A DNA stretch of 64,000 bases from contig JADHXQ010000008.1 of the NCBI GenBank assembly GCA_016782885.1, positions 1 through 64,000 on the forward strand. Direction: 5' to 3'. The notes beneath the pieces were generated by a model, which did no database searches, was not told the origin of the DNA, and saw nothing but the letters and a program-made list of their open reading frames with translations. Of this stretch, positions 54,901 to 61,526 are shown one piece after another. How positions within the stretch are numbered: the stretch's first letter is position 1; each line of letters opens with the position of its first letter. The position numbers were made by a program, and so were the translations under genes. Origin of the DNA: Phycisphaerae bacterium. Lineage in GTDB: Bacteria; Planctomycetota; Phycisphaerae; SM23-33.

Positions 54901-55429
54901 CGCATTGCGGCGGCGTTTCGAGTTCCAGGAAATGATGCCGGATTTGAGCGTAATCCGAAACAACGTTGGAGAAGGCGGCAGTATCGCGGGCGTCAATGTC
55001 GCCGCACTGCTGGACAAAATCAACAAGCGAATCGAGCTCCTGTACGATCGTGACCACCAGATTGGACATTCCTACTTGATGAAGGCGGATTCCCTGAAAG
55101 ACCTTCGGGACACATTCCTGGCTAACGTCATTCCGCTTCTCCAGGAATACTTTTACGGCGACTGGGAGAAGCGCTGTATCGTCCTGGGCTGCCCATACTC
55201 GCCCGAGACCGGAAGACCGATCACAGTGAATCAGCACCCAATCATAACGGCCGAACGATTGAATGCCGCCGAGTTGCCGGGGGTGAATGACGACTACGAG
55301 AATAGCCTCCGCTATGTCGTCAATCCAAGCTTCGTGAACGCCGGCGAAGATGCACTGGCGCCATTTTTCTCTGGGATAACGGCGAGCGGTAAGCAGAATC
55401 CCGAGCCCGTCGAGGAATCGCAGGAGTGA
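51929..55429 (+). CDS. mcrB: McrB-like GTPase of a type IV restriction system, with two EVE-like modules
   Basis: This 1166-aa protein. The motor domain has Walker A GPPGTGKT (641-648), THQSYGYEEFVEGIQP-type block, Walker B LIVDEINRG (~923) and the McrB signature MNTADRSIAFMDTALRRRFEF (~985). Upstream, at ~232-330, lies an EVE/PUA-like module (KFWWVNQGQRYEIERNEG, VLYHWENVSRICKGDIVLSY). A second, similar module of ~140 residues (VRVWKMSLGNTR, VGDLVIVSDGNAKFRAIGRV) is inserted in the motor domain before Walker B. Such modules read modified bases, so this system probably restricts modified foreign DNA. The N-terminal ~200 residues include a HhH-like KIPGFGPNIGTGL. The ribosome site is GGGAGAG. 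The mcrC gene overlaps. Confidence 0.85.
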   Translation: MDFLKHFTEKLKEAFDAFRKDPIQSFRVKLRRVRAEQIRNLLSDPDAMDLAVFNRDIWPAESETLHRTESVTGLSFKDTLAPDRAAQLEQWLDAGELEFHGNYVWGSGASVFGAKSKDTEEEKTNLIRQAVRVLNDSTLTPSQKVEGILKIPGFGPNIGTGLVMLFHPDEFAIYNKQSKGALSLLGHRTEPLGEFQKSVRSLRDRLGATDYLELDWFLYLVNQEQIKIGRPPKFWWVNQGQRYEIERNEGSISAPTQAKDGKVLYHWENVSRICKGDIVLSYFNRRVVAVSKAVSQPTIERPAAGDSRDARKLHRVGLSFRDVSDPVALDMIPKELRIAEGGPFNKNGGVKQGYLFELSNEFIKALAEAAPDLYALVRSVLQGDHPNSTTNKILSTFLTLLASAKGLDDQQAAANWLMQHEWGEILVSRMDFYTGLGAILRKDPGDVKGFTDCLAGDNSTVLSGSVILRICIRSFLENPQAPGMLRDFLGDCSSPPTAEDVTQFIDRLVECAFKKKDGGAVTADAALFCSAILSAVFPKHFVDYRQGRWKDFAEMLELGAFPKASPYGEQLIWAGKAAGNLTATETFKMYFTDVEPYWIAAGLAYLLTKDEELKAMVQQARNGDPKPPQLPKVAKNLILYGPPGTGKTYISIQKAVEICDGTAPNDRKALVQRFGKLQDDGRIAFVTFHQSYGYEEFVEGIQPVLSEDAGADLGSTQAGVVYECRDGVFKRICSLAKGIVSTAKGGSDLDIEGVRVWKMSLGNTRDPSQAYIYDDCIENSYILLGYGDGLDFTGCDDREAVKAKLRSESPDIKNTDYNITSVNAFKNEMAVGDLVIVSDGNAKFRAIGRVTGEYEFYRSEEYGQKRAVEWLLVCDESLPREKIITKAFSQMTLYEPRPSALKMDALRELLSGQEQASPANHVLIVDEINRGNISKILGELITLLEPDKRLGGENELKVTLPYSRDVFGVPSNLYIIGTMNTADRSIAFMDTALRRRFEFQEMMPDLSVIRNNVGEGGSIAGVNVAALLDKINKRIELLYDRDHQIGHSYLMKADSLKDLRDTFLANVIPLLQEYFYGDWEKRCIVLGCPYSPETGRPITVNQHPIITAERLNAAELPGVNDDYENSLRYVVNPSFVNAGEDALAPFFSGITASGKQNPEPVEESQE

Positions 55430-56745
55430 AGCGTATCTCCATACCGGAATTCGGCCGGATACCCCGGGCACAGCTCGGTGCGAAACTCCTCCAGCGATTG
55501 CAGGCGTTTGATGAGAAACATGCGCGAACCGATCAGGAGTGCGTTTTCGACTGGACCCACGTCAAGTACATACGGGCATTGAACTACGTTGGCGTGGTCC
55601 AGGTTCCGGGCCTGGTCATCGAAGTCCTCCCGAAGATTGACGATTCGCCGGAGGAAGAGTCGGGACCATTCCTCCGGGATGACGAACAGGCTCTCCGCGC
55701 CCAACACAATCTGCTCTACATGCTCTCTTTCACCCGAAAGATCCCGATTCGCGACAGGGACCTGGCCGGCCTGCGTCTTCAACGCCTGCCTTTACTCGAA
55801 GCCCTGATAATGATCTTCGCGGAACAACTGCTGGGCGAACTCGGCAAAGGACTGGATCGTTCATATGTCCACAGGGAGGAGAACGCCAGGTTCCTGAAAG
55901 GAAAATTGCTCCTTGCCAAGCATATTCGTTACAACTCCGCTCACAAAGAGCGTGTGTTCATCGGCTACGATGAGTTCATCCCGGACACGTGGTTGAACCG
56001 GATTCTCAAAGCCGCCTGTTACTATCTGCTGGGGACCGCCAGGTCCGCACGTACACAACGGCGCCTGCGTGAAGCGATGCTCTACTTTGCGGATGTTTCG
56101 GACCATCGGATCCGCGAGCACCACTTCGCGAAAGTGCATCTCAACAGGAACACGGAGCGGTTTTCATCTCTTTTGGGTTTTTGCAGGATCGTGTTGACAC
56201 AATCCGCCCCCACACCGAGTTATGGCAAGACAAGGACATTCAGTCTGCTATTCCCGATGGAGACGCTCTTCGAGGAGTTCGTCGCGGAGTTCATCAGACG
56301 ATACAGCGAGGATTTTGGCCTGCATCGCAGCATGCTGCACATCCAGGCCACCCGCAGAATAGAGTATTTGCTGCGAAATGACCAGGGGGCCAAGAAGTTC
56401 CAGTTGAAACCGGACATTATCATCGACTCTGCTCCGCGGCATACGAAGGTGATCATCGATACCAAGTGGAAACGGTTGAAGAGCGACAGGGAAGACGCCA
56501 GGAACGGAGTTTCACAGGCCGATCTTTATCAACTCTACGCATACGCCCACCGATATGATTCTCCGGACAATGTGCTGTTGTATCCCAAGGTGCGCGGCGT
56601 AACCGCCAAGGCATATAGCCTGGTCGGCGAGGATGAAAAACGCATCCGCATTGAATTTGTTGATCTGAATCGTGATCTACGCCGGGAGAAGAAGGTCTTT
56701 GGGGATGATTTGCGAAGAGTGATACATGGTTCGGGGAGTGCGTAG
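55426..56745 (+). CDS. mcrC: McrC-like nuclease subunit
   Basis: The GTG start overlaps the mcrB stop as GTGA, a typical mcrBC coupling; 439 aa. The N-terminal beta domain (VPGLVIEVLPKID) contacts McrB. The C-terminal half has the PD-(D/E)xK nuclease: an acidic residue in LKPDIII (~328) and DTKWK (~345), followed by QADLYQLYAYA. In McrBC, McrB translocates DNA and stimulates GTP hydrolysis, while McrC cuts. Length is somewhat above the E. coli subunit (about 350 aa). The pair is not flanked by visible mobile elements. Confidence 0.88.
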   Translation: MKRISIPEFGRIPRAQLGAKLLQRLQAFDEKHARTDQECVFDWTHVKYIRALNYVGVVQVPGLVIEVLPKIDDSPEEESGPFLRDDEQALRAQHNLLYMLSFTRKIPIRDRDLAGLRLQRLPLLEALIMIFAEQLLGELGKGLDRSYVHREENARFLKGKLLLAKHIRYNSAHKERVFIGYDEFIPDTWLNRILKAACYYLLGTARSARTQRRLREAMLYFADVSDHRIREHHFAKVHLNRNTERFSSLLGFCRIVLTQSAPTPSYGKTRTFSLLFPMETLFEEFVAEFIRRYSEDFGLHRSMLHIQATRRIEYLLRNDQGAKKFQLKPDIIIDSAPRHTKVIIDTKWKRLKSDREDARNGVSQADLYQLYAYAHRYDSPDNVLLYPKVRGVTAKAYSLVGEDEKRIRIEFVDLNRDLRREKKVFGDDLRRVIHGSGSA

Positions 56746-56771
56746 TCCTCGACAAGGGGAACCACGTCACC

Positions 56772-56798
56772 ATGTCACAATCCGCACGGCTGTGACAT
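56772..56798. repeat. Inverted repeat ATGTCACA / TGTGACAT
   Basis: Perfect 8-bp arms separated by 11 nt, 27 nt after the mcrC stop. It resembles a dimeric operator, or transposon-end sequence. Confidence 0.5.
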
Positions 56799-56855
56799 AG
56801 GCGCACGCAGTCAAAGATATATCTACTATATCTCATGTGTCAATCCCGAGCGATT

Positions 56856-56885
56856 GCATACCAGCCGCTTAGGCGGTGTCTATGC
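56856..56885. terminator. Hairpin below mcrBC
   Basis: Outer arms GCATA/TATGC and inner arms CCGC/GCGG around TTAG form a two-step hairpin about 110 nt after mcrC. No T-run follows, so termination is only possible. Confidence 0.3.
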
Positions 56886-56930
56886 ACACGCTCATTGGCG
56901 AGTCTATCTGTCATGGGTCAGGGCGAACTT

Positions 56931-56960
56931 GTTGAAAACTGTGTACCAAATGTGACAGCG
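56931..56960 (+). repeat. Degenerate repeat, copy A (CTGTGTACCAAATGTGACA core)
   Basis: The core aligns with the minus-strand sequence at 58288-58316 (GTGTATACCAATTGTGACA) and in part with 58463-58480 (AAGACTGTGTACC). Confidence 0.45.
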
Positions 56961-57054
56961 TGATGTGCTGATATGGGTAATCCGGTTGGCGGGTAATGAC
57001 GCAAACCGAGTTTGGGACTATCCTGGGGTGTTGGTTTGTGGTATCCTGTGGGAC

Positions 57055-57083
57055 TTGTCGGATTACGAAACAGTCAGAATACT
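57055..57083 (+). promoter_or_regulatory. Candidate leuB promoter
   Basis: TTGTCG (57055-57060), 17 nt and AATACT (57078-57083), 19 nt before the ATG. Both boxes are imperfect. AAAGGA at 57090-57095 is the ribosome site. Confidence 0.35.
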
Positions 57084-57102
57084 ACGCTGAAAGGACATAA
57101 TC

Positions 57103-58203
57103 ATGAAGATTGCTGTAATTGGTGGCGACGGGACAGGCCCGGAAGTTGTGGCTGAGGGGCTCAAGGTGCTCAAGATCGTTGCCGAAAAGGTCGGCTTTGA
57201 ATATACCACCCAGGACTTTAACGTCAGCGGGGATCGTTACCTTGCGGCTGGGGGCGACCCCAACGCCGCGTCGATTCCGGTGATCTCGGATGAAGAGATC
57301 GCCGAGTTGGCGACGTTCGACGCGATTTACCTCGGAGCGGTCGGCCATCCGGACGTCGCCCCGGGCATTCTGGAAAAGGGACTGCTGCTCAAGGCGCGTT
57401 TCGAGTTGGATCAGTACATTAACCTCCGCCCGGTCACGCTTTATCCGGGCGTCGAAACGCCGCTTGCGGGCAAAACATCCGACGACATCGATTTTGTGGT
57501 GGTCCGCGAGAACACCGAAGGGCTTTACACGGGCATGGGCGGCGTGCAGTACAAGGGCACGCCCAACGAGGTGGCCACCCAGATCATGTGCAACACGCGC
57601 CAGGGCGTCGAGCGCGCGATCCGCTACGCGATGGACCTCTGCATGCGCCGCGACGACAAGAAGCAGATCACCCTGGTGGGCAAGACCAACGTGCTGACCT
57701 ACGCCCACGACCTGTGGTTCCGCGCGTTCATGGAAATCGGCGAGGAATATCCCGAATTAACCAAGGACTACAACCACGTAGACGCATGCTGCATGTGGTT
57801 CGTCAAGAACCCCGAGTACTACGACACGATCGTGGTCTGCAACATGTTCGGCGACATCATCACCGACCTCGGCGCGATGATCCAGGGCGGTATGGGCGTC
57901 GCCGCCGGCGGAAATATCAATCCCAGCGGCGTGAGCATGTTCGAGCCCATCGGCGGATCGGCGCCTAAGTATACCGGGCAGAATGTTATCAATCCGATCG
58001 CGGCGATCGCGTCGCTGGCGATGCTGCTCCGCGAGACGGGCAATAACACCGGCGACGCCAAGCTCGTAGACGCGGGCAATCGCGTCGAGCAGGCGATCCG
58101 GTCGGTCACACCACAAATGAAAAGCCAGTCGGCCGGTCGGATGGGATTCTCGACCAGCGAAGTCGGCGACTTGATCGCCAAGACCGTCGCCGACGCCGAA
58201 TAA
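57103..58203 (+). CDS. leuB: 3-isopropylmalate dehydrogenase
   Basis: This 366-aa enzyme of the isocitrate/isopropylmalate dehydrogenase family oxidises 3-isopropylmalate with NAD in leucine synthesis. Seen: GGDGTGPEVV near the N-terminus, FELDQYINLRPVTLYPG, the substrate loop VVRENTEGLYTGMGG, KTNVLTYAHDLW, the metal ligands in NMFGDIITDLGA and EPIGGSAPKYTGQ. The pattern (GILEKGLLLKARFELD, GTPNEVAT) is that of the actinobacterial LeuB type rather than E. coli. The NTEG in the substrate loop leaves some room for a related beta-decarboxylating dehydrogenase. It is monocistronic, with a terminator 32 nt downstream. Confidence 0.85.
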   Translation: MKIAVIGGDGTGPEVVAEGLKVLKIVAEKVGFEYTTQDFNVSGDRYLAAGGDPNAASIPVISDEEIAELATFDAIYLGAVGHPDVAPGILEKGLLLKARFELDQYINLRPVTLYPGVETPLAGKTSDDIDFVVVRENTEGLYTGMGGVQYKGTPNEVATQIMCNTRQGVERAIRYAMDLCMRRDDKKQITLVGKTNVLTYAHDLWFRAFMEIGEEYPELTKDYNHVDACCMWFVKNPEYYDTIVVCNMFGDIITDLGAMIQGGMGVAAGGNINPSGVSMFEPIGGSAPKYTGQNVINPIAAIASLAMLLRETGNNTGDAKLVDAGNRVEQAIRSVTPQMKSQSAGRMGFSTSEVGDLIAKTVADAE

Positions 58204-58234
58204 GCCCCCGCCGCACAATACAAAACGCATCCCA

Positions 58235-58260
58235 AGAGACGCCCCGCCGCGGGCGTCTCT
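58235..58260 (+). terminator. Terminator after leuB
   Basis: AGAGACGCCC and GGGCGTCTCT are perfect 10-bp arms around a 6-nt loop, followed by TTCATTT. It lies 32 nt after the stop codon. Confidence 0.7.
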
Positions 58261-58287
58261 TCATTTGCGCGGAGTCAAAGGGAATTT

Positions 58288-58316
58288 CGCTGACATGTCA
58301 CAATTGGTATACACGC
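58288..58316 (-). repeat. Degenerate repeat, copy B
   Basis: On the minus strand the core is GTGTATACCAATTGTGACA, matching copy A except for one inserted base and one change; both copies end close to a GCG triplet. Confidence 0.45.
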
Positions 58317-58462
58317 TCCACCAGCGCCCCTTGAGCGTTGACCAACCAGTTCCGCTGCGCTGCCCGATGGCCCAATCGGGCTATCGGTCTGTCGCTGCCG
58401 CATTTACAACACACAACCTCCCGCCGATCCGACGCGGTCCAACCCGCGCGAGGCCCGCCGAC

Positions 58463-58480
58463 GTGTCAAGACTGTGTACC
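58463..58480 (+). repeat. Degenerate repeat, copy C (partial)
   Basis: GTGTCAAGACTGTGTACC shares AA-x-ACTGTGTACC with copy A but not the TGTGACA part. Confidence 0.35.
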
Positions 58481-58582
58481 TTCCGCCCGAGCTATGAACT
58501 GTGAATATCCACCATGGATTTCACCGTAAAACCTTGAATTACAAATGGTTAGAAGGATCTAATCCGCCCCGAAACATTTTTA

Positions 58583-58618
58583 CATTGTCACTTGACACCG
58601 CGTGATATGTCACAGCAC
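58583..58618 (+). repeat. Degenerate repeat, copy D
   Basis: Contains ATTGTCAC and ATATGTCACAG around GACACCGCGTGAT; the latter resembles GACAGCGTGAT just after copy A. It is the least certain copy. Confidence 0.3.
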
Positions 58619-58807
58619 CTTAACTCCCGCCGTATCAGATGGTTACATCGCCAACATGGAGAGATGCGAGAAAATCTTGCGTTGTTGACGCAGCGGTGTG
58701 CCCCCCGAACTGCGAGCATTTGCGCTGCCTGACCCACCCCCGGCGCGGGTCACTTCAGTGGCCATGGAACAAAACACCCGGAACTCGGAACTCCATACAG
58801 ACAGATA

Positions 58808-58842
58808 CGCGGCGGGGCCGGATCTCATCCAGCCCCGCCGCG
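58808..58842 (-). terminator. Long hairpin below the PEP-CTERM gene
   Basis: Arms CGCGGCGGGGC and GCCCCGCCGCG (11 bp, perfect) extend inward by GGAT/ATCC after one mismatch. It lies 24 nt below the stop codon of the minus-strand gene. There is no T-run, but the stem is very stable. Confidence 0.6.
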
Positions 58843-58865
58843 CGATGATGAGTGTCAGTTTGCTA

Positions 58866-59600
58866 CTACCTCCGGCGTCTGCGAAGAGCGGCCAGACCGC
58901 CAAGGGCCAGCAGGCTCATCGTCGCCGGTTCGGGTATAACTTCTACGTTCGTCTCGAATGCGTCAAATCCGATGAAGGTTGGCTCGTCACCGACCCATGC
59001 TCCCCATGATTCAATATTGTAAGAGCCGGGATCTCCAGAGTTGACGGGCATGTACATGACCTTTCCGCTCACATTGATCCGGGACAATACATCCCGCTTC
59101 GTATCCCAATCCGACCTCAGGTCAAACGGAATGGTCTGCGTGTCCCATGATTCGCCGGCCGGGAGCGTGAAGCTTATTCCAAACAGATGACCGGCATCGC
59201 TATATGCATTGATTCCGAAACTTCCCTCCCAGTCGTAAAGGTATTCTGTGTCTGTTTCCGCATCGTATCCCCAGCGCTGCCCGGTCTGATACCGGTAAGC
59301 CGTTGTCACTTCAACATTGAGAATTCTGCCCGTAAAAGCCGACATGTCCACGTCCTGGTTGAAACTGACTCCATTGTTTGCGCTGCGAGAGGCCTGGCTG
59401 AAGAAATAGTGATCCCCTTCGTACGCCGCACTCGGGTCCTGGACTGCAATGAAGCGGTTGTCGTAAGTGTCCCAGCCTGTCAAATCGCCGGTTTCCGCCC
59501 CGGGATTCGTCATGGGGACGGATGTCCACCCAGCCGACGCGGCCGAACCCAAAACTGCAACAATTGCCGCCACACATACGATCTCAAATGTTTTCTTCAT
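58866..59600 (-). CDS. PEP-CTERM sorting domain protein
   Basis: This 244-aa secreted protein has a signal peptide to ~23 (ending ASA). Its beta-sandwich body opens with MTNPGAETGDLTGWDTYD, the usual start of PEP-CTERM choice-of-anchor or CBM-like domains, followed by Trp/Tyr-rich strands. The C-terminal signal is IPEPATMSLLALGGLAALRRRRR. The ATG follows AAAGGATGA, which also ends leader copy 2. It lies 96 nt after the STAS gene on the same strand and ends at a strong hairpin. Probably exported to the surface through an exosortase encoded elsewhere. Confidence 0.88.
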   Translation of the reverse strand: MKKTFEIVCVAAIVAVLGSAASAGWTSVPMTNPGAETGDLTGWDTYDNRFIAVQDPSAAYEGDHYFFSQASRSANNGVSFNQDVDMSAFTGRILNVEVTTAYRYQTGQRWGYDAETDTEYLYDWEGSFGINAYSDAGHLFGISFTLPAGESWDTQTIPFDLRSDWDTKRDVLSRINVSGKVMYMPVNSGDPGSYNIESWGAWVGDEPTFIGFDAFETNVEVIPEPATMSLLALGGLAALRRRRR

Positions 59601-59604
59601 CGTC

Positions 59605-59658
59605 TCATCCTTTCAAAGTCAGGTTTCGTTCAGCGAGATTTCCGATAACTCGCTCCAT
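59605..59658 (-). CDS. 17-codon leader ORF upstream of PEP-CTERM gene (leader copy 2)
   Basis: ATG at 59658 opens a frame MERVIGNLAERNLTLKG closed by TGA (59605-59607), four nt before the ATG of the PEP-CTERM gene. It has the same length, Leu-Lys-Gly-stop ending, overlap with the Shine-Dalgarno (AAAGGATGA) and 4-nt spacing as copy 1 at 643-696. Upstream in frame, VFAYLSN parallels FFAHLRK of copy 3. A small hairpin (CGA-GTTA-TCG) sits at the same place as GCGG-GTTA-CCGC in copy 3. Confidence 0.4.
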   Translation of the reverse strand: MERVIGNLAERNLTLKG

Positions 59659-59696
59659 GTTGGATAAATACGCAAAAACCGTATACAAAGCACTAT

Positions 59697-60014
59697 TCAG
59701 AGTGTCTGGGCCTGCCGGTTACCGCCGCGGCGATACCGCGGCAGGAAGGTTTCCATCCTGTTGAACTCGTAGAGGTCTTCGGCCTGCCCCGCCAGACCGT
59801 CTATCTGCATATCGCGGCCGGAATTGCTCAAACTTCTCCGCAGGACGATCAATCGGGCCAGGGCGGGGGTCGTTGTCCCGACAACGCGCAAGAGATTGAT
59901 GCGGACCGAACCAATACCACTGAGAGTTGCCGCCTCCCTGGCGATTTCGCATGCCCCTTCGTATGACAGGTAGTCGTAATCGCAGGTGATCAATGATGTT
60001 TCGCTTGCTACCAT
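59697..60014 (-). CDS. STAS-domain-like protein
   Basis: This 105-aa protein has the length and pattern of a STAS domain (anti-sigma-factor antagonist type): an early strand (SLITCDYDYLSYEGA), a central strand (SVRINLLRVVG), a helix ALARLIVLRRSLSNSGRDMQIDGLAGQ, then the final helix DLYEFNRMETFLP. STAS proteins of this kind bind anti-sigma factors or act in signalling. A phosphorylatable Ser is not obvious. No anti-sigma kinase is in the window. AAAGGA lies 7 nt before the ATG, within leader copy 3. It is downstream of the ECF sigma gene on the same strand. Confidence 0.6.
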   Translation of the reverse strand: MVASETSLITCDYDYLSYEGACEIAREAATLSGIGSVRINLLRVVGTTTPALARLIVLRRSLSNSGRDMQIDGLAGQAEDLYEFNRMETFLPRYRRGGNRQAQTL

Positions 60015-60021
60015 GTTTCTG

Positions 60022-60072
60022 TCCTTTCAAAACAGGGTCTTCTACAAGCGAATATGCGGTAACCCGCCCCAT
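60022..60072 (-). promoter_or_regulatory. Leader copy 3 upstream of STAS gene; frame without the terminal stop
   Basis: ATG at 60072 opens MGRVTAYSLVEDPVLKG, the third copy of the 17-codon leader. Codon 18, TGA in the other copies, is CAG here (60019-60021), so the frame reads on past the STAS start in another frame (134-aa track ORF). Position relative to the STAS ATG (4 nt after codon 18) is unchanged. A TTGCGCA/TGCGCAA hairpin lies directly upstream of the ATG. The loss of the stop argues either that the peptide is not the point and the nucleotide sequence is, or that this copy has decayed. Confidence 0.4.
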
Positions 60073-60163
60073 CTTGCGCAGGTGCGCAAAAAAACTTGGA
60101 TAAAGGACGCTGAATGGCGCCACCCCTGGCGCACTTATCGTGGAAATGGGCGGAAAGCGCCTA

Positions 60164-60637
60164 CTATTTGCCCTTATCGGCGCAGATCTTGCGGGCTCGG
60201 GCGAGCAGATCGGCGATGTCCCAGGCCACCCAGTCGGCCTCGATCAGCCTGGTGAACGCCGCATCGAGTTCCCCATACGAAAAGTTTGCAATCTTGCTGT
60301 CGTGATGCACGAGGGCGGCGGCGATCGCGGCGTAGTAAACGGTAATCGCGACCTCGCGCGACAGTTCGGGTCCGTCCTGTTTGGACAGATCCTTTGCGTA
60401 CTGTTTAAGCGAAGTCAGTTCGGCAAGGTCAGTATCGGGATGCAGCAGCAGATCGCCTATCGCACGCCCCTGAATGTCAGGATGCGGTGCGCCCGCGTCG
60501 CCGGGGAGTGACGGACCGAGACCATCTGCCGACACGCCGGGCAATACCTCGCCCTCACCGGCGCCGGCGTCTGCGCCAATGGCCAGAATCTCCGCCAACT
60601 GCTCCGAACTGCCGCTTAATTCATGCTGATCGTCCAC
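60164..60637 (-). CDS. Hypothetical protein downstream of the sigma factor
   Basis: This 157-aa protein starts with GTG 60637 after AAGGAAG. The first ~55 residues are acidic and Gly/Pro-rich, without regular structure. The remaining ~100 are helical (AIGDLLLHPDTDLAELTSLKQYAKDL, VAITVYYAAIAAALVHH, LIEADWVAWDIADLLARARKI). No family is recognised. It starts 36 nt after the sigma factor stop, so it is probably in the same operon and may act on it. Confidence 0.65.
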   Translation of the reverse strand: MDDQHELSGSSEQLAEILAIGADAGAGEGEVLPGVSADGLGPSLPGDAGAPHPDIQGRAIGDLLLHPDTDLAELTSLKQYAKDLSKQDGPELSREVAITVYYAAIAAALVHHDSKIANFSYGELDAAFTRLIEADWVAWDIADLLARARKICADKGK

Positions 60638-60673
60638 ACTCGTGCTTCCTTCAATATCAATATGCCCAAAGAG

Positions 60674-61447
60674 TCACGATCTTGCGCCACTGCCGCCCAG
60701 AATCCTCATCAATTCCGCAATTTCAAGATCCACTTCCTCATCGCTGTCCACAAATCGCCGGACGTTCCGCCTGAGAATCGTCTGGAAGGTCCGCTTTACC
60801 GTGACGATCATGTTCGAGGCCGTGGACTCAGAGGCCACTCCCAACTCCGCACACAATTCACCCAGCGATCTGGGCGTAGTATTGTCCATAATCGGCGCCA
60901 AAACGCGCATGCGGAACATCTCCCAGTGGACCGCCCGCCCGCCGTCGCGACAATGCTGCTCGACTTCCCCCAGCACCTCGCCCAGCAGCGCCAACGCCCA
61001 CTCGTGATCGAACGATTCGCCAGGCGTCCGCCCGTCGGATTGCAGTGAAGCCCGCATCGGATCGATCTCATCGAGCGGCGCCACTCCGCCGGCGGGACAG
61101 CGCTTCCGGGCTGATGCTTTTCGATGAACGCCCGCCACATAATTCTCCAGTGAGGTCACTATGAACGAGCGGAATCGCCCTTTGGTCTGGTCGGCCCGGT
61201 CGATGAGCTGCCTCCCGAGGACGACTTCCAGGAAGAACCCCTGGGTCAGGTCCTTTGCCTCCTGGTCGCCGCGTCCTTTGCGGCGGAGATAGCAATAGAC
61301 CGGGCGCCAGTACCGCCCGAGCAATTTCCCCGTAAGCATCCGCCTGCGTTCCTCGTCGCCGGCCTGCACGCCGAATACAACGCTCCACTGCGTAGTGCAG
61401 AACCGCGAAGGACCCTCTCCCATATTTGTCCTGCCGCCTGATGGCAT
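60674..61447 (-). CDS. ECF-type RNA polymerase sigma factor
   Basis: This 257-aa protein fits the sigma-70 ECF class seen in planctomycetes. Region 2 contains LLGRYWRPVYCYLRRKGRGDQEAKDLTQGFFLEVVL, with the core-binding D-L-T-Q-G-F pattern. Region 4 is the later HTH (SLGELCAELGVASESTASNMIVTVKRTF). The C-terminal tail is acidic (VDSDEEVDLEIAELM). The ATG has TTGACA about 30 nt upstream (61477-61482, minus strand) without a good -10. Its downstream neighbours are a hypothetical protein and the leader-bearing STAS and PEP-CTERM genes, which are plausible targets. Confidence 0.82.
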   Translation of the reverse strand: MPSGGRTNMGEGPSRFCTTQWSVVFGVQAGDEERRRMLTGKLLGRYWRPVYCYLRRKGRGDQEAKDLTQGFFLEVVLGRQLIDRADQTKGRFRSFIVTSLENYVAGVHRKASARKRCPAGGVAPLDEIDPMRASLQSDGRTPGESFDHEWALALLGEVLGEVEQHCRDGGRAVHWEMFRMRVLAPIMDNTTPRSLGELCAELGVASESTASNMIVTVKRTFQTILRRNVRRFVDSDEEVDLEIAELMRILGGSGARS

Positions 61448-61526
61448 GGGTACTAACTTACGCGATAGTGGGGAATTGTCAATCGCTTTACGGGAAAACG
61501 GTGCGCGGGGAGTAACTTCTTCTTGC

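Larger units (their letters stand above)
56746..57102. other. Noncoding region between mcrC and leuB, with degenerate repeats
   Basis: This 357-nt region has no supportable gene. It contains an inverted repeat (56772-56798), a hairpin (56856-56885), a repeat copy shared with the region after leuB (56931-56960) and the probable leuB promoter. The TGTCACA/TGTGTACC sequences recur only here and at 58204-58865 within the window. Confidence 0.6.
58204..58865. other. Noncoding region between leuB and PEP-CTERM gene
   Basis: This 662-nt region has no credible gene; the track ORFs here (79, 63, 69 aa) have no ribosome site or protein-like composition. It holds the leuB terminator, three repeat fragments related to copy A, and the terminator of the minus-strand PEP-CTERM gene. 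Composition is lower in GC around 58500-58600. Confidence 0.55.

Noticed and set aside
58265-58504. 79-aa ORF after leuB
   Set aside because: It starts directly after the terminator, has no ribosome site and a composition unlike real proteins; the region carries repeats instead.
60015-60095. c-di-GMP (GEMM) riboswitch in the STAS leader
   Set aside because: GCGGGTTACCG resembles part of GEMM-I, but the element is too short and the rest of the conserved core is absent.
59719-60123. 134-aa minus-strand ORF overlapping the STAS gene
   Set aside because: It is the leader copy 3 frame running on because its stop is missing; beyond codon 17 it has no protein-like features, while the overlapping STAS frame does.
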